Shown here in pieces: positions 7,382 through 15,444 of a stretch of 64,000 bases of DNA. The stretch is taken from assembly GCA_037133755.1 (NCBI GenBank), contig JBAXNN010000002.1, forward strand, positions 186,001-250,000, written 5' to 3'. Made by a program: the position numbers and the translations under genes. The notes under the pieces are model-generated. The model had not been told where the DNA came from, did not search any database, and saw nothing but the letters and a program-made list of their open reading frames with translations. The stretch comes from F1-60-MAGs149 sp037133755 (GTDB taxonomy: Bacteria > Actinomycetota > Thermoleophilia > Gaiellales > F1-60-MAGs149). Each line of letters opens with the position of its first letter. Within the stretch, counting starts at the first letter, position 1.

Positions 7382-8847
7382 GCGCGATTCCGTACAACCC
7401 GTTCGACCGCACGCTGGTCGGACAGCCGCGTGCCCTCGCGACGCTGTTCATGACCGAGATGTGGGAGCGCTTCTCCTACTACGGCATGCGTGCGCTGCTC
7501 GTGCTGTTCATGATCACGCCGGTGAGTGACGGCGGGATGGGCTTCAGTGCCGCCAAGGCCGCTGGCATTTACGCGATCTACGTGGCGCTCGTGTACCTGA
7601 CGCCATTGCCGGGCGGTTGGATCGGCGATCGCCTGCTTGGCGCACGCCGCACCGTCTTTCTCGGCGGCGCGATCATCGCGGGCGGACATATCGTGCTGGC
7701 GATCTTCGGCGGAGCCGGACTATTTCCCGCGCTTGCGCTGATCATCGTCGGTACCGGGCTGTTGAAGCCGAACATGACCGCGATGGTCGGTGCCATCTAC
7801 GACTACAAGCCCGACCTGCGTGACGCCGGCTTCTCGATCTACTACATGGGCATCAATCTCGGCGCCTTCCTCGCACCGCTGGTCTGCGGCTATCTCGGCC
7901 AGCAGGTCTCGTGGGAGCTGGGCTTCGGCGCCGCGGCGGCCGGCATGATCATCGCCCTCGTCCAGTACGCCATCGGCATCCGCGGCCTCGGTCCGATTGG
8001 CGCCGCCCCCGAGAACCCGCTGCGGGCAGAGGAGAAGCGTCGGTACGGCATCGGCGCCGTGATCGCGGCCGTTGTCGTCGCGATCCTGGTGGCGTTCGAC
8101 CTGAAGGTCCTGCACCTCTCGTCCGACGCCATCGAGCTGTTGATCACGATCATCATCGTCCTGATCCCCGTCGCCTGGTTTGCCCGCACCCTGCGTGATG
8201 AGCGCGGCAACGCGGAGAACCGCAACAAGGTGCTCGTCTTGCTCGCCCTGTTCGTCGCGGCGGCGGTCTTCTGGCTCGTCTACGACCAGGCTGGCTCGAC
8301 CGTCGCGATCTTCGCGCAGGAGGACACCCGCAACGTCGTGTTCGGCTGGACGTTCCCGTCCAGTTGGTTCCAGAGTGTCAACCCGCTGCTGATCATCGCC
8401 TTGGCGCCCGTGATGGCGATCATCTGGACGGCGCTCGGTGTACGTGGCAAGCAGCCAAGTACGCCGTACAAGTTCTTCGGCGGCCTCCTGCTCGTCGCGA
8501 TCTCCATGCTGGTGATGGTGTTCGCCGCGCATGCCGCCGTTGACAGCAAGGTCGCGGCGACGTGGCTGATCGCAGTATTCGCGATTCAGACGGTGGGCGA
8601 GTTGATGCTCAGTCCCGTTGGTATGGCCGCCGCCACGCGCCTTTCGCCGCCCGATCGTGTGTCGCAGACGCTCGGCGTGTGGTTCCTGGCCACCAGCGTC
8701 GGCGACGCAATTGGCGGCCGTATCGCGGCGTACTACGACCAGCTCGGACAGCAGGCGTTCTTCGCACTGCTGGGCGTGATCGCATTGATCGCCGCCCTGG
8801 TGGTGCTGGCGCTGGCCAAGCCACTTGGTCGGCTCGTGCCGGACTGA
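7378..8847 (+). CDS. Proton-dependent oligopeptide transporter (POT/PTR family)
   Basis: The product has 489 residues with about 14 predicted membrane segments. The family signature FMTEMWERFSYYGMRALL lies at 23-40 and contains the ExxERFxYY proton-coupling motif. GGWIGDRLLGARRT is the MFS loop 2-3 motif, and NMTAMVGAIYDYK and GINLGAFLAPLVCGYLG match the second PTR signature. It would import di- and tripeptides with protons, like DtpT. GTG 7378 overlaps the lipoprotein stop. A long imperfect inverted repeat follows the gene. Confidence 0.9.
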   Translation: MSAIPYNPFDRTLVGQPRALATLFMTEMWERFSYYGMRALLVLFMITPVSDGGMGFSAAKAAGIYAIYVALVYLTPLPGGWIGDRLLGARRTVFLGGAIIAGGHIVLAIFGGAGLFPALALIIVGTGLLKPNMTAMVGAIYDYKPDLRDAGFSIYYMGINLGAFLAPLVCGYLGQQVSWELGFGAAAAGMIIALVQYAIGIRGLGPIGAAPENPLRAEEKRRYGIGAVIAAVVVAILVAFDLKVLHLSSDAIELLITIIIVLIPVAWFARTLRDERGNAENRNKVLVLLALFVAAAVFWLVYDQAGSTVAIFAQEDTRNVVFGWTFPSSWFQSVNPLLIIALAPVMAIIWTALGVRGKQPSTPYKFFGGLLLVAISMLVMVFAAHAAVDSKVAATWLIAVFAIQTVGELMLSPVGMAAATRLSPPDRVSQTLGVWFLATSVGDAIGGRIAAYYDQLGQQAFFALLGVIALIAALVVLALAKPLGRLVPD

Positions 8848-8912
8848 TCGCCGTCGCCGAAGTGGATCATCGGCACCACGGGAGGCATGGACTCCGAGGC
8901 GTCTCGAAACCA

Positions 8913-8980
8913 GGCGACGTGATGACCTCAAGGTGAATCGGCCCATTCGGACCGAGCCACCTCGAGGCCTTCACGTCGTC
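8913..8980. terminator. Long imperfect inverted repeat between convergent genes
   Basis: Arm 8913-8936 and arm 8957-8980 are complementary at 20 of 24 positions, with G-U pairs possible at several mismatches, around a 20-nt loop. It lies between the peptide transporter (plus) and fbaB (minus) and touches the fbaB stop codon. It is probably a bidirectional terminator of the type without a U-tract. Confidence 0.5.
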
Positions 8981-10053
8981 TAGGCGATCGTGACGTCGTC
9001 GCAGAGGTAGACGTCCTGGATCGCGTTGAGGAGCGCGATGCCCTCGTTGCGGGGTCGCTGGAACGCCTTGCGGCCGGAGATCATGCCCATGCCGCCCGCG
9101 CGCTTGTTGACGACGGCGGTGTAGACCGCGTCGTGCAGGTCGTTATCGCCCGAGGCGCCACCCGAGTTGATCAGACCGGAACGGCCCATGTAGCAACCGG
9201 CGACCTGGTAGCGCGTCATGTCGATCGGGTGGTCCGTCATCAGGTTCTCGTAGACCCGCTTGTCGGTCTTGCCGAAGTTGAGATCGAGGAAGCCGGGGGC
9301 GGCCGTCTCCGGTGCCTTCTGCTTGATGATGTCGGCCTGGATCGTGACGCCCAGGTGGTTGGCCTGGCTGGTGAGGTCGGCAGCCGTGTGGTAATCGGGG
9401 CCGCCGTCCTTCGGCGAGAACGCCGAGTTGCGCAGGTAGCACCAGAGGACTGTTGCCATGCCGAGCTCGTGTGCGGCCTGGAACGCGTCGGAGACCTCCA
9501 TGAGCTGACGCTTGGACTCCTCGGACCCGAAGTAGATCGTGGCGCCGACCGACGTAGCGCCCATCTCGTACGCCTGCTGGATCGAGGCGAACATGATCTG
9601 GTCGTAGCCGTTCGGGTAGCTCAGGAACTCGTTGTGGTTCAGCTTGAGCATGAACGGAATGCGATGCGCGTACTTGCGCGACACCGAGCCAAGCACGCCC
9701 AGCGTGGAGGCCACCGCGTTGCAGCCGCCTTCGATCGCCAGCTCGACGATGTTGGCCGGGTCGAAGTAGTCGGGGTTCTTGGCGAACGAGGCGCCCGCGG
9801 AGTGTTCGATGCCCTGGTCGACCGGCAGGATCGACAGGTAACCGGTGCCCGCGAGGCGGCCGTGGTTGTACATGGCCTGCAGGCTCTTCAGGACGGGGTT
9901 GGGACGGTCGCTCTCGCGCACCACGCGATCGACGAAGTCGGTGCCCGGCAGATGCAGGCGGCCCTTGTCGATCGTCGTGCAGGTGTGTCCGAGGAGATAG
10001 TCGGCCTTCTCGCCGAGGATCTCGCTGATTCCATCGATGCCCGTTGCTGCCAC
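8980..10053 (-). CDS. fbaB: Class I fructose-bisphosphate aldolase (FbaB/DhnA type)
   Basis: The product has 357 residues, the length of E. coli FbaB. The C-terminus GRKAFQRPRNEGIALLNAIQDVYL and the central segments LPVDQGIEHSAG, PFMLKLNHNE and ATIYFGSEES match that family, which uses a Schiff-base lysine to cleave fructose 1,6-bisphosphate. GTG 10053 is chosen because of the strong GGAGGA six bases upstream; the frame is open further but unlike protein. It is the last gene of the zwf-opcA-glk-cupin run, 73 nt after the cupin, and so links glucose phosphorylation to lower glycolysis or gluconeogenesis. Confidence 0.88.
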   Translation of the reverse strand: MAATGIDGISEILGEKADYLLGHTCTTIDKGRLHLPGTDFVDRVVRESDRPNPVLKSLQAMYNHGRLAGTGYLSILPVDQGIEHSAGASFAKNPDYFDPANIVELAIEGGCNAVASTLGVLGSVSRKYAHRIPFMLKLNHNEFLSYPNGYDQIMFASIQQAYEMGATSVGATIYFGSEESKRQLMEVSDAFQAAHELGMATVLWCYLRNSAFSPKDGGPDYHTAADLTSQANHLGVTIQADIIKQKAPETAAPGFLDLNFGKTDKRVYENLMTDHPIDMTRYQVAGCYMGRSGLINSGGASGDNDLHDAVYTAVVNKRAGGMGMISGRKAFQRPRNEGIALLNAIQDVYLCDDVTIA

Positions 10054-10126
10054 GGTTGTTCCTCCGTTGAGATGTCGAAACGATACCGCGTCGGCCCCGC
10101 CTGCGCGGGCGCTTCCGACGGACGGG

Positions 10127-10483
10127 CTAGGTGAAGAAGGTGTCGTCGTGCCGGTACGGCGGGGCACAGCAGCACAGGAACTGCAGGTCGCTCGTGGCGA
10201 CGATCTGGTGCCACGACCCGGCGGGAATCAGGATCGCGTCACCCAGCGCGACCTCGCGGCTCTCGCCGTCGATCTCCATGACGCCCGTGCCGTCCTGGAT
10301 CAGGTACAGCTCCTCGGCCTCGCGGTGGTAGTGGCGCTCCGTGGCGCCGCCGGCAGGGAGCGTCGCCTCGGCCAGGCTCTGATGACGTACTGCGGTGTCG
10401 TTCGGATGGATCAGTTCGCGAATCGTGGAACCATCGGCGGTCGTGAACGGCGTTGCATCCCGGTCGCGATTGCGGATTTCCAT
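10127..10483 (-). CDS. Small single-domain cupin
   Basis: The product has 118 residues. It carries the two cupin motifs: ERHYHREAEELYLI, with two His and a Glu for metal binding, and GDAILIPAGSWHQI with the third His. The fold binds a metal and often a sugar or small acid. It starts 2 nt after the glk stop inside the glucose operon, so a role in hexose phosphate handling (isomerase-like or regulatory) is possible, but the sequence alone does not show it. The C-terminus has an unusual CCC run (QFLCCCAPP). Confidence 0.75.
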   Translation of the reverse strand: MEIRNRDRDATPFTTADGSTIRELIHPNDTAVRHQSLAEATLPAGGATERHYHREAEELYLIQDGTGVMEIDGESREVALGDAILIPAGSWHQIVATSDLQFLCCCAPPYRHDDTFFT

Positions 10484-10485
10484 GC

Positions 10486-11490
10486 TCAGCCGTCGAGCGA
10501 CGTCAGGGCGAAGCGGGCCGCGCCACGGAGCGCGCAGTGGTCGTCGAGGATCACGCGCACCGCCATTTGCTCGAGCAATCCGTTGTAGCGGCCCTTCGCA
10601 TGAAAGGCATCGAGGAAGCCGCCGCGCCGCAGGAACGGCAGGATGCGCGGCGCGATACCACCGCCGATGTACATGCCGCCCGTTGAGAGCAGCACCAGCG
10701 CGAGATTGCCCGCCTGGGCGCCGTACGCTCGCGCGAAGTACTCGAGGGTCAGGACCGCGCTCTTGTCGGTGTCTGCGAGCGCCGCGTGCGAGATTGCGGC
10801 ACTGGGATCACCCGCGTGCATCGCTGCGAGCAGATCTGGTGTCGGTGTCGCCCGGTCGGTTGCGGTCAGGAAGGTCCAAATCGCGTGGATCCCCGGCCCC
10901 GAGACGATACGTTCGGCGCTGACGTGTTCCCAGTCGGGTTCGTGCGCCCGTAGCCAGACGAGCAGCGCATCCTCGTCCGCATCACGCGGGCCGTAGTCGA
11001 TATGGCCGCCTTCGCTCGAAAACGGATGCCAGGTATCACCAATCGCGACCATGCCGGCGATGCCGAGGCCGGTGCCGGCCGAGCAGACGGCGCGGTTGCC
11101 ACCGAGGCCAATGCGGTCGGGCTGCAGCTCCTCGAACTGGTCGGGCCCGAGCTCGCCGATGCCCCAGGCATTGGCGAGCAGATCATTCAGGAGGTACCCG
11201 CGTTCGCTGCCGATGGCCGACCGGACCTCGGCCTCATCAACGGCCCATGGGAGGTTGATCGGGTTCGCCTTGCCCCCGACAATCGGTGCAGCAATACCGA
11301 TAGCGGCAGCGGTGATCGGCCCGGGATGATCGGCCAGGTACCGCTGCACCAGCGTCTCAAGCGACGCCGATCCGCGCACGTCGTAGGTCTGTTGCTGCTC
11401 AAAGGCGACCGCGCCAGCGCCGGCGGCAACACGGGCAAAACGAGCATGGGTGCCGCCGATGTCGCCGGCTAGGACCACCGTCGGAGTCAT
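10486..11490 (-). CDS. glk: Glucokinase (PF02685 type)
   Basis: The product has 334 residues. The phosphate-1 motif is VLAGDIGGTHARFA (7-20); the core has AAIGIAAPIVGGKANPINLPWAVDE and LLNDLLANAWGI, and the C-terminal STGGMYIGGGIAPRILP motif is typical of the E. coli/cyanobacterial Glk family rather than the ROK glucokinases usual in actinomycetes. It makes glucose 6-phosphate from glucose and ATP and so feeds the adjacent zwf product. Its ATG overlaps the opcA stop as ATGA. Confidence 0.9.
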   Translation of the reverse strand: MTPTVVLAGDIGGTHARFARVAAGAGAVAFEQQQTYDVRGSASLETLVQRYLADHPGPITAAAIGIAAPIVGGKANPINLPWAVDEAEVRSAIGSERGYLLNDLLANAWGIGELGPDQFEELQPDRIGLGGNRAVCSAGTGLGIAGMVAIGDTWHPFSSEGGHIDYGPRDADEDALLVWLRAHEPDWEHVSAERIVSGPGIHAIWTFLTATDRATPTPDLLAAMHAGDPSAAISHAALADTDKSAVLTLEYFARAYGAQAGNLALVLLSTGGMYIGGGIAPRILPFLRRGGFLDAFHAKGRYNGLLEQMAVRVILDDHCALRGAARFALTSLDG

Positions 11491-12422
11491 GCGACGATTG
11501 CGACTCGATCGAGCGACTTGAGTGCATCCTCGTACCCAAGGGGTGCTGAGTAGACGGTGTCGAGTGCCTCCCCGAGCATGCCGACGCTACACGCCGAGCC
11601 ACTCCCGGGCGGAATCGCAATGCCGGCGATCGTCACGGCCTCGACGGGCTCGGTGCCGGAACCGGGGCGCAGGGTGACGTTGACGTTGGCGCGGACGGCG
11701 ATCCATGCGGCGAGGAGCATCGCGGCGGGGCTTTGGACGTTGCCGACGACGTCGCCGGACGGGGCGAAGGCGAGCGTGCCCTGGGCCTGTTCCGTCGAGA
11801 ACACCGCGCTGATGCGGCGCCGCCAGTCGAGCGTGCGCAACCAGGCGAGATCGCGCGAGGGGTGTTCGAGTGCCGTGCCGTGGGCAAAGCCGATTGCCCG
11901 CGCCGGGTCAGGATCGCGATCGCTGTCGAAGACGGTGACGTGTGCGGTGATGGCGAGCGCAGCTGCGGTATCGCCATGGTCGTAGCCCGGGAGCCAGGCG
12001 ACGGTCGGTAGACCGCGGGCGAGCAGCGGAGCCACGAGCGAGGTGGCGTGGGCGAGACGGCTGGCGTTCGCGGTGATCACGATGTCCTCCACGAGCACTT
12101 GCATACCAGCGTCGCCGAGTTCGATCAACCGCACGTGGACATCGGCGTCGAGTCGGTCGGGCGTGTGCTCGACGAGGCGGATCATGCGCGCCGGGTGGAG
12201 AGCGGTCGCCTGGGCAGTCGCCTTATGCGCGGTCGCCTTCTGCGGGTCCGGCGCGACGATCAGATTCATGGTCCGCAGCGACACGTGATCTCCACCGAGA
12301 TGATCGGCCTGACGCAACAGCTTGGCCAGCACGTCGGCGACGACGTCGGTCGACGTGCCCTTGGCGTGCCACTGCAGCCCCTTCGCCCCGAGCTCACGGG
12401 TTTCGGTTGCCGCAGTGGTCAC
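11487..12422 (-). CDS. opcA: Glucose-6-phosphate dehydrogenase assembly protein OpcA
   Basis: The product has 311 residues. The family features are RTMNLIVAPDP near the start, VLVEDIVITA in the middle, and LARGLPTVAWLPG with DLAWLRTLDWRRRI. OpcA activates or assembles G6PDH in cyanobacteria and actinobacteria. GTG 12422 overlaps the zwf stop as GTGA; the frame opens further upstream inside zwf, but that part is not protein-like. It sits between zwf and glk, the classical context. Confidence 0.88.
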   Translation of the reverse strand: MTTAATETRELGAKGLQWHAKGTSTDVVADVLAKLLRQADHLGGDHVSLRTMNLIVAPDPQKATAHKATAQATALHPARMIRLVEHTPDRLDADVHVRLIELGDAGMQVLVEDIVITANASRLAHATSLVAPLLARGLPTVAWLPGYDHGDTAAALAITAHVTVFDSDRDPDPARAIGFAHGTALEHPSRDLAWLRTLDWRRRISAVFSTEQAQGTLAFAPSGDVVGNVQSPAAMLLAAWIAVRANVNVTLRPGSGTEPVEAVTIAGIAIPPGSGSACSVGMLGEALDTVYSAPLGYEDALKSLDRVAIVA

Positions 12423-13930
12423 AGCCGCCGCCACTTCCGACCGTCGGCGCGGATCAGCGCATCCGCCGACGGCGGTCCGGGGGTGCCCGCGATGTACGGC
12501 TCGAGCGGCACGTCGTTCTTCTGCCACGAGTCGATCACCGGATCCACGATGCGCCAGGCCTGCTCGACCTCATCGGCGCGCGTGAAGAGCGTTGCGTCGC
12601 CGCGTAGCGCGTCGAGAATCAGCCGCTCGTACGCCTCGGGTGTATCGCGCGTGAAGGTCTCGCCGTAGAGGAAATCCATGCGCACGGGACGCAGCTCTTG
12701 CGCCACGCCCGGGGCCTTGGCCTCGATACGCAGCGAGGCACCCTCGTTCGGCTGGATCGACAGGGTCAGCAGATTCGGGCGGATGCTCTGCGCCACCTTC
12801 GGGTCGGCGAACGGCTTGTGTGGCACAGGACGGAAGGCAATCGTGATTTCCGTCGAGCGACGCGGCATGCGCTTGCCGGCGCGGATGTAGAACGGGGTGC
12901 CAGCCCAGCGCCAGTTGTCGACCTCGAGCTTGAGGGCCGCGAACGTGTCGGTCGTGGAGGTCGGGGGCACGCCGTCTTCTTCGAGGTACCCGGGGACCGG
13001 ACCGCCATCGACATCGCCCGCGGTGTACTGGCCGCGCGCGGAGCCGACACAGCGAATGGACTTGAGCGCCTTCTCCTTCTCATCGCGGATCGAGTCGGCG
13101 TCGAAGATCGCCGGCGGCTCCATCGCGGTCAGGGCGACAAGCTGCATCACGTGGTTCTGGATCACGTCGCGGATCGCGCCGGACTGGTCGTAGTACCCGG
13201 CGCGACCACCCGTGCCGAGATCCTCGGCGGCGGTGATCTGCACGTGATCGATGTACCGGCGATTCCAGAGCGGCTCGAAGATGCCGTTTGCGAAGCGGAA
13301 GACGAGCAGGTTCTGCACCGTCTCCTTGCCGAGGTAGTGGTCGAGGCGCAGGATGTGCGATTCGTCGAAGGCGGCCGTCACCTCCTCGTTCAGCGCGATG
13401 GCCGATTCGAGATCGTGGCCAAACGGCTTCTCGATCATCAGGACCGACTCGGGATCGGCGCCGCGCGCGAGGCCGACCTCGTGGAGCGACTGCGCGATCG
13501 GGCCGAAAAAGCGGGGGGCGACCGCGAGATAGAAAAGTCGACGCGTGGGGCCACCGATGGCCTTGTCGCCGGCCGTCAGCTTCTCGTTGAGCTTGCGGAA
13601 CAGCGCCGGTTTTGTGAAGTCGCCCTGGATGTAGTCCACGCGCTCGAGGAGTGCATCGAGGACCGCGTCGACAACCGTACTGCGGGAGTGCTGGCGCACG
13701 GCGTTGATCATGTGGTCGCGGAAGTTGTGCTCCGGCATGCTGCTGCCGATGCCGAGCAGGCGAAAGCGCTCGGGCAGACGCCCTTCGGCGTAGAGGTTGT
13801 AGACCGCAGGTAGGAGCTTCTTGGCCGCTAGGTCGCCGGAGGCGCCGAAGAGCACGTACGTCGCAGGTTGCACATCGACGCCAGGAACGTCGGCGGCGAA
13901 GGGATTGTCGGGCTCGGCGGAATCGGTCAT
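12419..13930 (-). CDS. zwf: Glucose-6-phosphate 1-dehydrogenase
   Basis: The product has 503 residues. The NADP-binding motif GASGDLA lies at 29-35 and the active-site signature DHYLGKE at 197-203, with His198 and Lys202. VMLIEKPFGHD is also conserved. It oxidises glucose 6-phosphate to 6-phosphogluconolactone. ATG 13930 has AGGAGG 12 nt upstream, and a TACTGT -10 box lies upstream on the minus strand. It is the first gene of the minus-strand glucose operon and is divergent from the molybdenum hydroxylase pair. Confidence 0.94.
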   Translation of the reverse strand: MTDSAEPDNPFAADVPGVDVQPATYVLFGASGDLAAKKLLPAVYNLYAEGRLPERFRLLGIGSSMPEHNFRDHMINAVRQHSRSTVVDAVLDALLERVDYIQGDFTKPALFRKLNEKLTAGDKAIGGPTRRLFYLAVAPRFFGPIAQSLHEVGLARGADPESVLMIEKPFGHDLESAIALNEEVTAAFDESHILRLDHYLGKETVQNLLVFRFANGIFEPLWNRRYIDHVQITAAEDLGTGGRAGYYDQSGAIRDVIQNHVMQLVALTAMEPPAIFDADSIRDEKEKALKSIRCVGSARGQYTAGDVDGGPVPGYLEEDGVPPTSTTDTFAALKLEVDNWRWAGTPFYIRAGKRMPRRSTEITIAFRPVPHKPFADPKVAQSIRPNLLTLSIQPNEGASLRIEAKAPGVAQELRPVRMDFLYGETFTRDTPEAYERLILDALRGDATLFTRADEVEQAWRIVDPVIDSWQKNDVPLEPYIAGTPGPPSADALIRADGRKWRRL

Positions 13931-14068
13931 TGGTTGGGCGGCCTCCTGAACGTGAACAGTAGCCTCTCCGCGACCGTGGTGGACTCCGTCTACCACTCCG
14001 CCGCCTTTGCACGTACGCTTTCCGGCAGTGAGCGCAACGGAGGGCGTTGCGCAGGGAGGAAGTTTTCG

Positions 14069-14980
14069 GTGGGAGACGTCGCATTTCATACGGCCACGAC
14101 CGTCGATGAGGCACTGAGCCTCGTCGGCGATGGATCGAACGTCAAGGTCGTTGCCGGTGGCTCCGACCTGATCGTGCAGGCACGCGCCGGCCGGGAGCTG
14201 CCCGGCAACGTCGTCGCGATTCACCGCATCGACGCCTTGCGCGGCATCGACGCCTCCGGCGACCTCACGCTCGGTGCGCTCGCGACGCACGCCGACATCG
14301 TCGCCAGCGACGCGATTCGTACCACGTGGACCGCCCTCGCGGACGCCTCCGCGATCGTCGGCTCGCATGCCACCCGCAACGTCGGCACGATCGGGGGCAA
14401 CGTGATGAACGCCTCGCCGGCCATGGAAACCGGCGCTCCGCTGATCGTGTTTGGTGCCTCCGCCACGCTGCGCTCCGCAGCCGGCGGCGACCGCGTCGTG
14501 CCGATCGAAGAGCTGTGGACCGGGCCCGGTAAGACCTCGGCGAAGCCCGGCGAACTCCTGGTCGACGTCGTCGTCCCGTCGCTGCCGGTCCATTCGGGCA
14601 GCGCGTACGTGCGCCTCGAGTACCGCCGCGCGATGGAGATCGCGATCGTCGGTGCCTCTGCCTGCGTCACGCTTGACGGCGACACCGTCACCGCCGCTCG
14701 CGTTGCCCTCACCGCCGTGGGCCCGACGCTGCTCCGCAGTCCCGGTGCCGAGTCTGCCGTGATCGGCACGACCGGCGACGACGCCGCGCTCGAGGCTGTT
14801 GCCGCCGGCGCCTCCGCTGACGCCACCCCGATCTCCGACCTGCGCGCCAACGAGGACTACCGGCGCGCGATGATCGGCGTGATCGCCAAGCGCGCCGTCG
14901 ACGTGGCCGTCCGCCGCGCCCGCGGCGAGGAGTTCCCGATCCCGGCCACGCCGGTCTTCATGGAAGGTTCTGCACGATGA
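14069..14980 (+). CDS. Molybdenum hydroxylase FAD-binding subunit (CoxM/XdhB-like)
   Basis: The product has 303 residues. The FAD-binding motifs are VVAGGSDLIVQARAGRE at about 31-47 and the second loop ATRNVGTIGGNVMNASPAMET near 108-128, followed by a CO-dehydrogenase flavoprotein C-terminal domain. It would shuttle electrons from the 2Fe-2S subunit to an acceptor in a xanthine dehydrogenase/CO dehydrogenase-type enzyme. GTG 14069 is preceded by GGGAGGA with 8-nt spacing; earlier in-frame codons are not protein-like. Its stop overlaps the start of the 2Fe-2S gene as ATGA. The catalytic large subunit is not nearby. Confidence 0.85.
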   Translation: MGDVAFHTATTVDEALSLVGDGSNVKVVAGGSDLIVQARAGRELPGNVVAIHRIDALRGIDASGDLTLGALATHADIVASDAIRTTWTALADASAIVGSHATRNVGTIGGNVMNASPAMETGAPLIVFGASATLRSAAGGDRVVPIEELWTGPGKTSAKPGELLVDVVVPSLPVHSGSAYVRLEYRRAMEIAIVGASACVTLDGDTVTAARVALTAVGPTLLRSPGAESAVIGTTGDDAALEAVAAGASADATPISDLRANEDYRRAMIGVIAKRAVDVAVRRARGEEFPIPATPVFMEGSAR

Positions 14981-15444
14981 AGCACGCCGCCACGCTGAAC
15001 GTCAATGGGATGGCCTATCCCGTCGAGCTCGAGGGCGATGCCACGCTGCTCAACGCGATCCGCGAGGACATCGGCCTGACGGGTACCAAGACCGGCTGCG
15101 ACGACTGCGAATGCGGCGCCTGCATGGTGATGGTCGATGGGCGTCCTGTGAATTCATGCACGTACCTCGCGCTCCAGGCCGAAGGCTCGGAGATCACGAC
15201 GGTCGAGGGTCTCGCCAACGGTGAGGACCTCAGCGCCATCCAGGCTGCGTTCCTCGACAAGGGTGGCGTGCAGTGCGGGTACTGCACGCCGGGCATGCTC
15301 GTCTCCGCCCACGCGCTGCTGCGACGCAATCCCGATCCGTCGGAGGAGGAGATCCGTCTCGCGCTGAGCGGCAACCTCTGCCGCTGCACGGGGTACGCGA
15401 AGATCGCGGAGGCCGTGATGGCCGCCGCGAAAGCGTCTGCCTAG
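14977..15444 (+). CDS. Molybdenum hydroxylase 2Fe-2S subunit (CoxS/XdhC-like)
   Basis: The product has 155 residues. The plant-type cluster ligands are Cys41, Cys46, Cys49 and Cys61 in GCDDCECGACMV...SC; an additional Cys44 sits where Gly is common. The second cluster uses QCGYCTPGM and LCRCTGY. The length is standard. It transfers electrons from the Mo centre to the FAD subunit encoded just upstream. Its TAG stop shares CTAG with the stop of the convergent antiporter gene. Confidence 0.88.
   Translation: MKHAATLNVNGMAYPVELEGDATLLNAIREDIGLTGTKTGCDDCECGACMVMVDGRPVNSCTYLALQAEGSEITTVEGLANGEDLSAIQAAFLDKGGVQCGYCTPGMLVSAHALLRRNPDPSEEEIRLALSGNLCRCTGYAKIAEAVMAAAKASA

Noticed and set aside
6928..7689. 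Upstream extension of the DsbA-like frame
   Set aside because: ATG 6927 has a good ribosome site and promoter; the extra residues are antisense to the lipoprotein and peptide transporter genes.
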